The notes: generated from the letters alone by a model not told the origin. Numbered from the stretch's first letter, positions 44,618-53,560 are shown. The stretch is 64,000 bases of DNA from Hyalangium gracile (GCF_020103725.1 NZ_JAHXBG010000001.1:124001-188000); one strand, 5' to 3'. Numbers and translations are program-made.

Positions 44618-45406
44618 ATGAACAAGGTCATCTCGAAGGACGGCACTCCCATCGCCTACGAAAAGTCGGGCTCGGGCCCTGCCCTCATCCTCGTGGACGG
44701 CGCCCTGTGCAGCCGACAGTTCGGTCCCATGCCGAAGCTCGCTCCGCTCCTCGCGAAGCGCTTCACGGTGTTCACCTACGACCGCCGGGGCCGCGGAGAC
44801 AGCGGCGACACCCAGCCGTACGCGAAGGAGCGCGAGCTCGAGGATCTCGACGCGCTCCTCCAGGCGGCGGGGGGCTCGGCGTTCGTGGTGGGGCTGTCCT
44901 CCGGGGGCGGGCTCGCGCTCGAGGCGGCGGCGAGCGGGCTGAACATCCCGAAGCTCGTGGCCTACGAGCCTCCGTACGTCGCGGCGCACGACGCGCGGCA
45001 TGCGAAGGCCAACCATGAAGCCCAGCTCCAGCGGCTCCTCGCCGAGGGCCGCCGTGGCGATGCCGTGAAGTACTTCATGCGGGACATGGTCGGCGCGCCG
45101 GGCTTCGTCGTCTTCATGATGCGGCTGATGCCGGGCACCTGGAAGAAGCTCACGGCTGTCGCGCACACGCTTGCCTACGACGCCAACATCATGGGGGACT
45201 TCAGCGTCCCGGCGGAGCGCCTGGCGTCGGTCCGGGTTCCGTCGCTCATCCTGTACGGCGGCAAGACGGATGCGAAGCTGAAGAAGGCGGCGGAGACCGT
45301 CGCGGACGCCGTGCCTGGGGCGCGGCGGGGCACGCTGGACGGCCAGATGCACAACGTCGACCCGAAGGTGCTCACACCGGCCGTGGTCGAATACCTCACC
45401 GCCTGA
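44618..45406 (+). CDS. Alpha/beta-fold hydrolase
   Basis: 262 aa from the ATG at 44618, with GGAG upstream. Oxyanion/strand region LILVDGALCSRQFGPM, turn DRRGRGDSGD, nucleophile in VGLSSGGGLALEAA (GLSSG), and the last His in GQMHNVDPKVL. It lacks a clear specificity marker. It stands between DoxX and YCII genes in the same direction. Confidence 0.85.
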   Translation: MNKVISKDGTPIAYEKSGSGPALILVDGALCSRQFGPMPKLAPLLAKRFTVFTYDRRGRGDSGDTQPYAKERELEDLDALLQAAGGSAFVVGLSSGGGLALEAAASGLNIPKLVAYEPPYVAAHDARHAKANHEAQLQRLLAEGRRGDAVKYFMRDMVGAPGFVVFMMRLMPGTWKKLTAVAHTLAYDANIMGDFSVPAERLASVRVPSLILYGGKTDAKLKKAAETVADAVPGARRGTLDGQMHNVDPKVLTPAVVEYLTA

Positions 45407-45435
45407 GCTCCACCGAAGGAAAGGAACTTCACTCG

Positions 45436-46191
45436 ATGCGATTCATCGTGATGCACAAGACAGAGCCTCGCTGGGAGGCGGGCGCCATTCCGGATGCGGA
45501 GTTGATCGCCCGTGTCGGGAAGCTCATGGGCGACTTCGCGAAGGCCGGCGTGTTGCTGGGCGGAGAGGGGCTCCGCGCGAGCTCGCTCGGGGAGCGGCTG
45601 CGGAGCTCCGGTGGAAGACACACCGTCACGAAGGGGCCGTTCACGCCGGGCAACGAGCTGCCCGCGGGATTCATCCTGGTCCGTACGGCGTCCCTCCAGG
45701 ACGCCAGCGCCTGGGCTGCGCGGCTGGCGAACATCCTCGGTGAAGCCGAGATCGACATCCGCCCGCTCACCGAGGCCTGGGACATTGGAATGGTGCCGGT
45801 GCCCCCCAAGCTCACGACGCACCGCTACATGCTGCTGTACAAGGCCGACGCCGAGTCCGAGTCCGGCCGCCCGCGCTCCGCGGAGCAGCGCGCGCAGCTC
45901 GCGGGCCTGCTCGAGGAGCTGTCGAAGGCGGGCGTCCTGCTCGCGCACATCGGGCTCCAGCCCAGCCAGCAGGGCAGGCGCTACACCTTCCGAGGCGGCA
46001 AGCACACGGTGATGGATGGACCGTTCGCCGAGTCGAAGGAGCTCATCGCCGGGTACGCGATGTTCCAGGCGGAGTCGATCGAGGAGGCCTCGGAGTGGGC
46101 GCTGCGCTACGGCGAGGCCGTGGGGCCGCCCGAGGTGGATCTGCGGGTGGTGGAGGAAACGCTGCGAGCTTCAAACCCGAATCGGAGCTAG
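45436..46191 (+). CDS. Two-domain YCII-related protein
   Basis: 251 aa with two YCII (DGPF) domains. Domain 1 (1-115): MRFIVMHKTEPRWEAG, and KGPFTPGNELPAGFILV, where the usual D of DGPF is K. Domain 2 (130-245): YMLLYKADAESESG, VMDGPFAESKELIAGYAMF and EVDLRVVEE. YCII proteins are ferredoxin-like enzymes or binding proteins of unclear role, often near sigma factors. Last in the DoxX-hydrolase-YCII set. Confidence 0.82.
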   Translation: MRFIVMHKTEPRWEAGAIPDAELIARVGKLMGDFAKAGVLLGGEGLRASSLGERLRSSGGRHTVTKGPFTPGNELPAGFILVRTASLQDASAWAARLANILGEAEIDIRPLTEAWDIGMVPVPPKLTTHRYMLLYKADAESESGRPRSAEQRAQLAGLLEELSKAGVLLAHIGLQPSQQGRRYTFRGGKHTVMDGPFAESKELIAGYAMFQAESIEEASEWALRYGEAVGPPEVDLRVVEETLRASNPNRS

Positions 46192-46194
46192 GCG

Positions 46195-46578
46195 GAGGCG
46201 AGCTGCAGCTCTGCCCCACATCATCCTTGGCAAGCTCGTCCGCGTCGCTGCTCGAGGCAAAGAGGGCGGGCCCTCGGCTGGCGAAGTAGCGGCGAGTGAG
46301 CTCGGCCAGGGCTTCGTCACGAGAGAGGGGCTTCATTGGCGGCACGCGCTCGTCGAGCTGGGCATACGTGAACTGCCGGCCCTCGCGCGGTCCACTGCAG
46401 ATGAGCCCCTCGAGCTCCGCCTCCATGAGGAGGTAGGCGAGCCGATGGCCCATTTGGCCATCGCGTATTCCTGCGCCTGCATCGCGCCGAGCCAGGCCAC
46501 GACTTCATGTGGCCGGCGAAACCGGCGGCTGCCGAGGTGCTGGTTGGCCAGGCGGCGACGAATGAGGTCAGCGGTCAT
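46195..46578 (-). pseudogene. Winged-helix (AlkZ-like) DNA-binding protein remnant
   Basis: One frame starts MTADLIRRRLANQHLGSRRF, then RRPHEVVAWLGAMQAQEYAM and AKWAIG; another continues MEAELEGLICSGPREGRQFT, YAQLDERVPPMKPLSRDEAL and RRYFASRGPALF. These are the first 40 residues and a late segment of a winged-helix protein of the AlkZ/YcaQ type, with a large internal part and the C-terminus missing. The 3' end runs into the convergent YCII gene. Bases 46579-46789 hold no visible gene. Confidence 0.6.
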
Positions 46579-46789
46579 CATGAGGAAGGAGAAGCCCTCC
46601 GAGAGGGGCTCGTCTATCACTGTCAACCTGGAAGCCAACCCGACAGGGACAGTAGCTCGTAGCGGGCGCGAGCCTGCCGGGGCGCCTGGCTGGAGGGGCG
46701 TGGAGTTCAAGCTCCGGGCCCTCCCAGAGCGAAGTCACAAACCGCAACGTCGGCATCTACCTGCATGAGGCCTATGAACTGGGTGCGTC

Positions 46790-47338
46790 ATGCGGATGGC
46801 ATGGGTGTGGAGCGCGTTGATCCTTGCAGCAACACCGGCACTCGCCGTCGATGGCGTCGACCTGCCCGGCCGTGACTATGCGCGCTTCGCGGCACCCTCG
46901 GCGAAATCCTGCCGACTGAGCTGCGGCGGCGACAGCGCCTGCCAGGCCTATACCTGGGTCAAGCCCGGCTTCCAGGGACCGACCGGTATCTGTTACCTGA
47001 AGAATGCCGAGCCGGCGATCGTCAAGAACCCCTGCTGCGATTCCGCTCCGCGCCGGTTCATCACGCCGCGCGACATGACGCTCGAATCGCGGATCAACCG
47101 CCCGGGTTCGGACTATTTGAACTTCGCCACCATCGGCGGTTCGCACGATTGGGACCAGTGCAAGCAGGCCTGCGCCGACGACGACGCCTGCGGCTCCTGG
47201 ACCTATGTCCGTCGCGGCGTGCAGGGGCCGCAGGGCCGCTGCTGGCTGAAGCGTGGGGTCGCCCGGCCGGTCCCCGATGAAAATACCGTCTCGGGCGTCA
47301 AATACCGGCCCCCGTCGCAGCGGATCGACCCAGGGTGA
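46790..47338 (+). CDS. Secreted protein with two PAN/Apple domains
   Basis: 182 aa, signal peptide ending near ALAVDG (residue 20). Two PAN-like domains: residues 24-85 (PGRDYARFAAPSAKSCRLSC, CQAYTWVKPGFQGPTGICYL) and 100-165 (PGSDYLNFATIGGSHDWDQC, CGSWTYVRRGVQGPQGRCWL), each with the paired Cys expected for disulfides. PAN domains bind proteins or carbohydrates. Base use looks somewhat different from neighbours, and similar proteins are common in alphaproteobacteria, so transfer is possible. It ends just before the tmRNA fragment. Confidence 0.75.
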   Translation: MRMAWVWSALILAATPALAVDGVDLPGRDYARFAAPSAKSCRLSCGGDSACQAYTWVKPGFQGPTGICYLKNAEPAIVKNPCCDSAPRRFITPRDMTLESRINRPGSDYLNFATIGGSHDWDQCKQACADDDACGSWTYVRRGVQGPQGRCWLKRGVARPVPDENTVSGVKYRPPSQRIDPG

Positions 47339-47539
47339 CCGAGACACGCCCTCAGCCGCAGGCGAACACGTCGAGCGCGAAAGCCCGGCGCACCAGCCCG
47401 GCACAATCCAGCCGCAGTGTGCGCTCCTGGGTTGGCTCCAGCCTCGTCGCTGCCTCAGGGGGCTCACTGGCCTTTTCCGGCTTCGGCGCTGCCCCCGCTT
47501 GAGGGAACAGGCTCGGAGTATCCCGTCCGTGGGAGCCTT

Positions 47540-47624
47540 CGGGACGTAGCAAAGCGCGGACTACACACGTAGGGTCGAAGGGCCGAAGGCTTTCGGACGC
47601 GGGTTCGATTCCCGCCGCCTCCAC
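47540..47624 (+). ncRNA. ssrA: tmRNA (ssrA) 3' portion
   Basis: The end matches tmRNA: ACACGTAGGGTCGAAGGG, then TTTCGGACGCGGGTTCGATT and the acceptor-stem end CGCCTCCAC, as in other ssrA genes (T arm and acceptor). The preceding 100-200 bases could contain pseudoknots, but I cannot find the usual 5' end (GGATTCGACGGGG-like) or a normal tag reading frame between the PAN gene and here. CCA is not encoded (CAC-ATA). It is likely only the 3' part, i.e. an attachment-site remnant. Bases 47339-47540 are otherwise without a visible gene. Confidence 0.6.
47601..47624 (+). repeat. Left attachment repeat (att) of the integrated element
   Basis: The 20 bases GGTTCGATTCCCGCCGCCTC with one G before and CAC after recur at 63125-63148, where a single base differs (C to T). 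This is the tRNA-like T arm/acceptor end of ssrA, a common target of P4-type integrases. Confidence 0.75.
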
Positions 47625-47659
47625 ATAACGGACGTTCGATTACGTCCGGCAGCATCCGA

Positions 47660-47689
47660 CGGCATCCGCAAGGGTGCCGTTTTCTTTTT
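47660..47689 (+). terminator. Rho-independent terminator after the ssrA 3' end
   Basis: Stem CGGCATCC/GGGTGCCG (one G-T pair) with a GCAA loop, followed by TTTTCTTTTT. It stands 35 bases beyond the tmRNA end and would stop a tmRNA transcript before the integrase gene. Confidence 0.75.
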
Positions 47690-47796
47690 ATTTCGGGCGT
47701 TTATGCGTCCGGGGTCATCTTGTCCTGTCCGGCTGCATCCGGCTACGGTGGGGGTACTGGTGGGGTACTCCACCGAACCGAACCGGGAGCGTTGCC

Positions 47797-49062
47797 ATGG
47801 CTGGGGGTATCGACAAGCTGAGCGTCAAGGAGGTCGACGCGCACGTCAAGGAGGCGCGCGGCTGGCTCGCGGCCGACGTGAGGCCGCCCGAGGGGAAGAG
47901 CTGGAAGCTCTCCGACGGCGGGGGGCTGTTCCTCACGGTCACTCCGGCCGGTACTCCCGTCTGGCGCGTGAAGTACCGCTTTGGGGGGAAGGAACGACTG
48001 TTCGCCGCAGGCACGTACCCCCAGATTGGGCTTCAAGCGGCGCGCCTCGCGCGAGCGCGTGTGAAAGACGACCTCGGGAAAGGAAGGGACCCCGTCCAGG
48101 CCCGGCGTGTGAGCCGCGCCGCTGCGGTCACCTCCGCTGGCACCACGTTCGAGTCCGTCGCTGCGGCTTGGCTCGAGAAGAGTCGGCCCGGCTGGAGCCA
48201 GGCCCACTTCGACACGACCGCCGAGACGCTTGAGCGCTACGCGAAGTCGCTCAGGGGCTTTCCGGTCGCTGAGATCACCGATCCCATGGTGGGCACGCTG
48301 ATCGAGCGCGTCGTTGTTGAGCGCGAGAGCATCGACACCGCACGGAAGTTGCGGCAGAGCCTCGCGGGCATCTTCCGCTACGCGATGGCGCGCGGGTTCT
48401 GTACCCGCAACCCGGCGGAGTCCTCCCGAGAGCTGATCCCCCGGCAGCGTAAGAAGGGCCGACGGCCTGCGCTTGAGGAGTTCGCCGCGCTCGGGGACAT
48501 CCTGCGGAAGGCGAGCGCGGCGAATCTGTCCAGCGCCGTCCGCATGGCACACCGACTCTGCGCCTTCACCGCAGCGCGCGTCGGAAACGTCATCGCAGCC
48601 GAGTGGGCCGAGTTCGCAGAGCTGGACGCGGAGGTGCCAACCTGGGTCATCCCGCGCGCGAAGATGAAGGCCCAGGATCGCCACCACGACCACCGGGTCA
48701 TCCTCGGGCCCGCGATCGCGGATGAACTCAGAGCGTGGCGCAGGGTGAACGGCTCAGGGCGCTGGCTGTTCCCGTCCCTCACGGACCCCAGCGAGCACAT
48801 CGTGTCCGAGTCGCTCAGCAAGCTGTATCGGGTGACGCTCGGCCTCAAGGACAAGCACACGCCCCACGGCTGGCGCGCGGCGTTCGCCACGCTGGCCAAG
48901 GAGAACAAGTTCGATCCGGATGCCGTCGAAATGGCGCTCGACCACGTCCACGCGAGCGAGATTGTCCGGGCGTATGACCGTGGCGCACGACTGCCCGAAC
49001 GGGTCCGCTTGGCGCACTGGTGGTGTGAACAGCTCGTGCGTGCTGAACGGGGTGCAGCGTGA
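47797..49062 (+). CDS. int: P4-type tyrosine integrase
   Basis: 421 aa from the ATG at 47797. The arm-binding N-terminal domain (DUF4102) reads WKLSDGGGLFLTVTPAGTPV then VWRVKYRFGGKERLFAAGTY. The catalytic domain shows Arg in TAARVGNVIAAEW, HGWR in PHGWRAAFATLAKE, His in ALDHVHASEIVRAYDR and the nucleophile Tyr in AYDR. It should recombine at the ssrA 3' end. The first gene inside the left repeat, reading inward, as in other P4-like elements. The stop overlaps the next start (GTGA). Confidence 0.93.
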   Translation: MAGGIDKLSVKEVDAHVKEARGWLAADVRPPEGKSWKLSDGGGLFLTVTPAGTPVWRVKYRFGGKERLFAAGTYPQIGLQAARLARARVKDDLGKGRDPVQARRVSRAAAVTSAGTTFESVAAAWLEKSRPGWSQAHFDTTAETLERYAKSLRGFPVAEITDPMVGTLIERVVVERESIDTARKLRQSLAGIFRYAMARGFCTRNPAESSRELIPRQRKKGRRPALEEFAALGDILRKASAANLSSAVRMAHRLCAFTAARVGNVIAAEWAEFAELDAEVPTWVIPRAKMKAQDRHHDHRVILGPAIADELRAWRRVNGSGRWLFPSLTDPSEHIVSESLSKLYRVTLGLKDKHTPHGWRAAFATLAKENKFDPDAVEMALDHVHASEIVRAYDRGARLPERVRLAHWWCEQLVRAERGAA

Positions 49063-49631
49063 GGGCAACGCGGCCGGTCGGGACGGGTCCCCTTACGCGG
49101 GATCAGGAGGAGGAGCTATCCCGCTGGTTGGCTACTGCGGGGGTGTTCACCGCTGATGAGATCGCGGACTTGGTTTGGGCCGTCCAGCATTGGATCCCTG
49201 TGGCCCGCTCATCATCGCGGGACGAAGAGCGCGAGCGTCGATACAGCCACTTTTCAGGGATGGTAGTGCATGCGCGAGCGCTACAGATGGCTCTCGCTTC
49301 TGAGCGGCCCCTCTGGGCAACCAAGGACATCAGTTGGACGACCTTTGAGGCAGACCTCGCTCGACTGATTGGCTCAGCAGAGGCTGAAGCTCAAGCGGCA
49401 CGCCCAAGGATGACGCGCGGCCGACGGCCGGAAACTTGGCGTGATGAGCTGATTGCGCTCGTTCGCAGTCGCTACCCCGAGACGTTTAAGCGTGGCCTTC
49501 GAGCGCATTTCGAGGAAACGATTGCCCGGCTGCTCGGGTTCATCGGCGCTGACCCTGGTGACATCAAGGCTACGGTCCGTGACGTGCTGAAGCGCAATCC
49601 CCAGCCTCCATTTACGTTCCGCAGGGATTGA
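49059..49631 (+). CDS. Hypothetical protein coupled to the integrase
   Basis: 190 aa, GTG start overlapping the integrase stop. It is largely helical and polar, with an acidic beginning (LTRDQEEELSRWLATAGVFT) and a basic later part (RPRMTRGRRPETWRDELIAL). No family recognised. Translational coupling to the integrase suggests an element-maintenance function. Confidence 0.65.
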   Translation: MRATRPVGTGPLTRDQEEELSRWLATAGVFTADEIADLVWAVQHWIPVARSSSRDEERERRYSHFSGMVVHARALQMALASERPLWATKDISWTTFEADLARLIGSAEAEAQAARPRMTRGRRPETWRDELIALVRSRYPETFKRGLRAHFEETIARLLGFIGADPGDIKATVRDVLKRNPQPPFTFRRD

Positions 49632-49723
49632 GGGGGAAAGAGGGGCGGAAATCGAGCTTTCCCCCGCGATTGAAGGCGTCCGAGTCCGTACAACGGTGGG
49701 TGTCAACGCTTGGAGACGCCCAC

Positions 49724-49912
49724 ATGAAAGACCGACTCCCCGAACCAGCCCGCTACTCGATCTCCGCAGCCTGCAACACCCTCGGGTACAGCCGATCGAC
49801 CTTTTACGATCGCGTCCAGAAGAAGCTGATCAAGCTCACGAAAGACGGTCGCCGCTCCTTCGTCTCCCGTGAGGAACTCGAGCGCTACCTCAAGTCCTGC
49901 GAGCAGGCGTGA
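49724..49912 (+). CDS. Small HTH protein, AlpA/excisionase-like
   Basis: 62 aa from the ATG at 49724 with GGAG upstream. A MerR-type winged HTH is visible: YSISAACNTLGYSRSTFYDR, then LIKLTKDGRRSFVSREELERY. Such proteins act as excisionases or regulators of integrase genes in P4-like elements. It lies between the integrase operon and the replication gene, one base before the next start. Confidence 0.75.
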   Translation: MKDRLPEPARYSISAACNTLGYSRSTFYDRVQKKLIKLTKDGRRSFVSREELERYLKSCEQA

Positions 49913-49913
49913 C

Positions 49914-52385
49914 ATGGGCGCCCCCTCCCGCCCCGAGCCGCTCCCCGAGCCTTCCAAAGACGACTTCAAGAACGACGCGCGCCGGCTTACAGAGCAAGGC
50001 TTGAAAGTCATCGCGGGGAATGGTCTGCGCCGCGGCTCCTGCACGTGCTCGCTCGGGCCCGAGTGCAAATCCCCGGGGAAGCATCCATGGTTCACGGAGT
50101 GGACGACGCGGATGCGAGACCTGGACGACCAGTGCGCGTTCATCGATCGCAGGCCCCCGGGGGAGGTCAATATCGGCGTGCTTGCCGGCGCGGCGTCGGG
50201 GGTCATCGTCCTCGACGTGGACCCGCGCAACGGTGGGAACGAGTCTCTTGCTGCGCTCGAAAAGAAACACGGGCAGCTCCCGCTGACGGTCGAGTCGCGC
50301 ACGGGCGGAGGGGGCAAACACTACTACTTCCGGGTTTCCGGTCGCCCGGTGCCGGTGGGCTCCAACGGGAAGATCGCTCCAGGGATCGATATCAAAGGGG
50401 ACCGTGGCTATGTCGTGGCGCCACCCTCGGTCAGCGGGAGCGGGCCCTATACCTGGATTCATGCTCCATGGGACGTGCCGGTAGCAGACGCCCCCGCGTG
50501 GCTCCTGGCGGAGATTGACCGGGTGTCACCGCCCAAGGTCGCGAATGATGACGCGCCCGAGCGGGGGCACTTCCCGCCAGCACGGGAAGAGGAAATCGAG
50601 GCCGCGCGAGAGGACCTCCGGCGACACGGGCCCGCCATCGAGGGGCAGGGAGGGGACAAGCACACCTTCGTTGCCTGCGCCATCCTGCTGAACGACCATG
50701 CTTTGCCTGTGGATCAGGCGGAACCGCTGATCCTGGAATGGAACAAGACGTGCCAGCCACCATGGGAAGAGCATGAGCTCCTCCGGAAGCTGCCCGGGGG
50801 GCTCAAGTACGCACAGCACCCCCGCGGGTACAAGCGCAAGCCTGTTATTCAGCTCGTAGCCGGCAAGCTCTCGGAGATCACCACGCAGGCAGAGCAGGCG
50901 CTTCTCAACGCAGGCGTCCAGGTATTCTCTCGGGGGGGAGCGCTCGTGCGGCCAGTGGTGGAGGAAGTGGAAGCGGCTCACGGGCGGCGCACCAAGGTTG
51001 CGCGGCTGACTCAGGTCACCCCGACGTATGCGCGTGATCTGATGTCGCATTACGCGACCTTTCAGCGCCGCAACGTTAAGAAGGATGGATGGGTCACCGC
51101 CGATCCCCCGGCCGAGGTCGCGCAAACATGGGTAGCGCGCGCCGGGGACTGGAAGGTCCACGCGATCGCGGGACTCATCACCACGCCGACGATGCGGCCG
51201 GACGGGACGATCCTCGACCGGCCGGGATTCGACCCTGCAACGCGCCTGGTGCTCATGGCTCCGCCGTCGATGCCCCCCATCCCCGACGCACCCACGCGCA
51301 GTGACGCGGCGCAAGCTCTCGGACTCTATTCGGATCTCCTGATTGAGTTCCCCTTCGCGGACGATGCGAGTCGGAGCGTTGGCCTCAGTGGGCTGATCAC
51401 GCCAGTAGTGCGTGGAGCGTTCTCCGTTGCTCCCGCTCATGCGGCGACCGCCAGCACGCCTGGCACCGGGAAGTCCTTCCTATGGGACACATCTGCGGCC
51501 ATCTGCATCGGCCAGCCCATGCCCGTCATGGCGGCCGGGCAGACCGAGGAAGAATCCGAGAAACGACTCGGCGCAGCGGTGATTACAGGTCAGCCTGTGA
51601 TCGCCCTGGACAACGTGAACGGCGGGATCGGAGGGGATGCCTTCTGCCAGATCATCGAGCGGCCCGTGGTGGACGTGAGGATCCTCGGACGCTCCGAACT
51701 CGCCCGCGTGGAGTCGCGTTCCACGGTGTTCTTGACCGGGAACAACCTGCAGATCCTCGGGGATGCGACTCGGCGCGTCCTGCTGGCCCGGCTTGAAGCG
51801 AACATGGAGCGGCCAGAGCTACGTCAGTTCAAAAGCAACCCGGTTGAAAAGGTGCTGGCCGATCGTGGTCGGTACGTGGCAGCCGCGCTCACCATCGTTC
51901 GCGCCTACGTCGCAGCGGGTAAACTGGGGCTCGCGCCGCGGCTCGGCAGCTTCGAGGGGTGGAGCGACACCGTGCGGGGAGCGTTGATCTGGCTCGGGTG
52001 TGCTGATCCAGCGGCGACGATGGAGACGGCCAGGGCCGAGGATCCCTTGATGGTCCTGCTCCGAGCGACGCTGAGCAGTTGGGCGGCGCACATCGGTACG
52101 GGACGCTCTACGGCCAGGACTGCGGCGGAAGTGCTGCGCATCGCTGAAGGGCTCGAGACCGTGGAACAGTTCCGGAGGCCCGAGACAGCGGAACCGTTCC
52201 AGGCGCTCAGAGAGGCGGTCCTCGGAGTGGCCAGCAACCGGGGCCGGCCAGACGCGCGCACGTTCGGCAAGTGGCTGGCCCGTAACAAGGGACGGATCGT
52301 CGCCGGACTGCGCCTACAGGGGGAGGCAGATTCACATGGCCATGCCTCTAAGTGGTGGGTCGAGCCCCACGGGAACTGCGGTTGA
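49914..52385 (+). CDS. Bifunctional primase-polymerase with C-terminal AAA helicase
   Basis: 823 aa. The N-terminal Prim-Pol (archaeo-eukaryotic primase) domain, residues about 25-215, has VIVLDVDPRNGG (catalytic DxD) and SRTGGGGKHYYFR, with a small CxC/GKHPW segment before it. A linker leads to an AAA-type NTPase: Walker A STPGTGKS near residues 513-520, a probable Walker B in PVIALDNVNGG, and a sensor-like TGNNLQILGD. It would start and unwind replication of the excised element, as the alpha protein does in P4 (by analogy). Confidence 0.82.
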   Translation: MGAPSRPEPLPEPSKDDFKNDARRLTEQGLKVIAGNGLRRGSCTCSLGPECKSPGKHPWFTEWTTRMRDLDDQCAFIDRRPPGEVNIGVLAGAASGVIVLDVDPRNGGNESLAALEKKHGQLPLTVESRTGGGGKHYYFRVSGRPVPVGSNGKIAPGIDIKGDRGYVVAPPSVSGSGPYTWIHAPWDVPVADAPAWLLAEIDRVSPPKVANDDAPERGHFPPAREEEIEAAREDLRRHGPAIEGQGGDKHTFVACAILLNDHALPVDQAEPLILEWNKTCQPPWEEHELLRKLPGGLKYAQHPRGYKRKPVIQLVAGKLSEITTQAEQALLNAGVQVFSRGGALVRPVVEEVEAAHGRRTKVARLTQVTPTYARDLMSHYATFQRRNVKKDGWVTADPPAEVAQTWVARAGDWKVHAIAGLITTPTMRPDGTILDRPGFDPATRLVLMAPPSMPPIPDAPTRSDAAQALGLYSDLLIEFPFADDASRSVGLSGLITPVVRGAFSVAPAHAATASTPGTGKSFLWDTSAAICIGQPMPVMAAGQTEEESEKRLGAAVITGQPVIALDNVNGGIGGDAFCQIIERPVVDVRILGRSELARVESRSTVFLTGNNLQILGDATRRVLLARLEANMERPELRQFKSNPVEKVLADRGRYVAAALTIVRAYVAAGKLGLAPRLGSFEGWSDTVRGALIWLGCADPAATMETARAEDPLMVLLRATLSSWAAHIGTGRSTARTAAEVLRIAEGLETVEQFRRPETAEPFQALREAVLGVASNRGRPDARTFGKWLARNKGRIVAGLRLQGEADSHGHASKWWVEPHGNCG

Positions 52386-52640
52386 AGCGGTTATCGCGGT
52401 TGGTTTTGAACGCAGATTGCTAACGATGAAACTAACACACATCACGATCTTAGGAATCACGGGCTGAAAACAACCGCAGATACCGCAGTAACCGCAAACG
52501 GTCTGCCTACCTCCCCCCACGCCTTAGGTTCTTTCCGGCCCCTGGGGACCTGCGGGTGCGTAGACGCGTGTTAATGGCCTTGGTGGAGGGTGACACACGT
52601 GTTGTCAAATTCGATGGCCTAGGTGACACTCCCCCGTGTC
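52386..52640. other. Gap between replication and small-terminase genes
   Basis: 255 bases, more AT-rich in its first half (around TTAGGAATCACGGGCTGAAA), with repeated short words (ACCGCAG, CGGTTATCGCGGTTG). Repeated words beside a primase-helicase gene could mark a replication origin, but no clear iterons were found. No gene seen. Confidence 0.3.
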
Positions 52641-53225
52641 ATGGGTCTTTCGCTGCGCGCCTACGCTCGACACCGCGCGGATCTCGGGCTCCCTGGGGGC
52701 TCGCTCCAGGCCGTTCAACGGGCGCGCGACCGGGGCCGGATCACCCTGGAGCCTGACGGCAGCGTGGATCCGGTCCGAGCTGACCGGGAGTGGGCCGAGA
52801 ACACGGACTTGTCCGAGGCACCGGTGGCCGTGGTGGAAGCGCACGCGCGGGCGATCCCGGCGGAGACGCCGCCCCGGGCCGAGGGATCTTCACGGCATTT
52901 GCAGGCGCCCTCTACCACGCCGCCGCCGGAACCCGCGCCCCCGGTGGCGAGACTGACCAGCACTCTCACCGAGAACAACGCGGTCAAGGTTTACTGGCAG
53001 GCGAGGAAGGCGGAGCTGGAGTTTCGCGAGGCCGCGGGAGAGCTGGTGCCGGCGGCAGGCGTGCGCGCGGAGCTGGAAGACGTCTTCAGGAAGTGCCGGA
53101 CGAAGCTCTTAGGTGTCCCGTCGCGAGCCAAGCAGGCGATGCCAGAGCTGACGACGGCGCAGATCGCGAAGTTCGAGGGCCTGATCCGCGAGTCGCTCGA
53201 GGACCTAGCCGCCGGTCAGTTCTGA
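52641..53225 (+). CDS. Nu1-like small terminase subunit (packaging protein)
   Basis: 194 aa from the ATG at 52641; a GTG at 52623 is an alternative. The N-terminal part has an HTH-like run (LSLRAYARHRADLGLPGGSL, QAVQRARDRGRITLE), then a Pro-rich linker. The C-terminal helices (KVYWQARKAELEFREAAGEL, VPAAGVRAELEDVFRKCRTK, LLGVPSRAKQAMPELT) are typical of phage Nu1/terminase small subunits. In satellites such a protein redirects helper-phage packaging; that use here is inference. No large terminase is present. Confidence 0.65.
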   Translation: MGLSLRAYARHRADLGLPGGSLQAVQRARDRGRITLEPDGSVDPVRADREWAENTDLSEAPVAVVEAHARAIPAETPPRAEGSSRHLQAPSTTPPPEPAPPVARLTSTLTENNAVKVYWQARKAELEFREAAGELVPAAGVRAELEDVFRKCRTKLLGVPSRAKQAMPELTTAQIAKFEGLIRESLEDLAAGQF

Positions 53226-53269
53226 ACGCACGAATCAGCCCCGGCGCCCGGTGCCCCACCGGAACGGCG

Positions 53270-53560
53270 GAGCACATGGCAGCTCGGCCCGGTGCTGCGA
53301 GGCGGACAGATCGAGCTCGGCCCGTGGCGCGCGGCTGATGGCGCCAGCGCGGCACTGGCGGTGCGCGCGGCGGATAGCGCCAGCTTGACCCGGGGCACGC
53401 GCGCCGGACAGCGCCAGCTCGGCCCGGTGGTGCGTGCCTCGTGTCCAGGCCGCCCGCTGGCCCCGTGGCGCGCGCGTCCGCGTCGGACAGCTCCAACTCG
53501 GCCCCAGAGGTGCGCGCGTCCAGCCGCCCCAGCGCGGCCCGGTGGGGCGCTCCCGCGTCG
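53270..53560 (+). repeat. Degenerate tandem repeat array, unit about 34 bp, about eight units
   Basis: Units begin near GGACAG (53304) and have the approximate pattern GGACAGcgCCAGCTCGGCCC then GGTGGcGCGCGCG. They follow one another with substitutions and small indels. Related single or paired units lie at 56456-56545 and 57465-57535 in the same element. No fixed unit/spacer alternation, so not a CRISPR array. Function unknown. The rest of the 435-bp gap to the next gene shows nothing else. Confidence 0.6.

Noticed and set aside
47253-47549. 98-codon frame over the tmRNA region
   Set aside because: Overlaps the tmRNA 3' part, with composition like non-coding DNA.
53270-53560. CRISPR array
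   Set aside because: Units are degenerate, contiguous and of variable length, with no constant repeat/unique spacer pattern and no cas genes.
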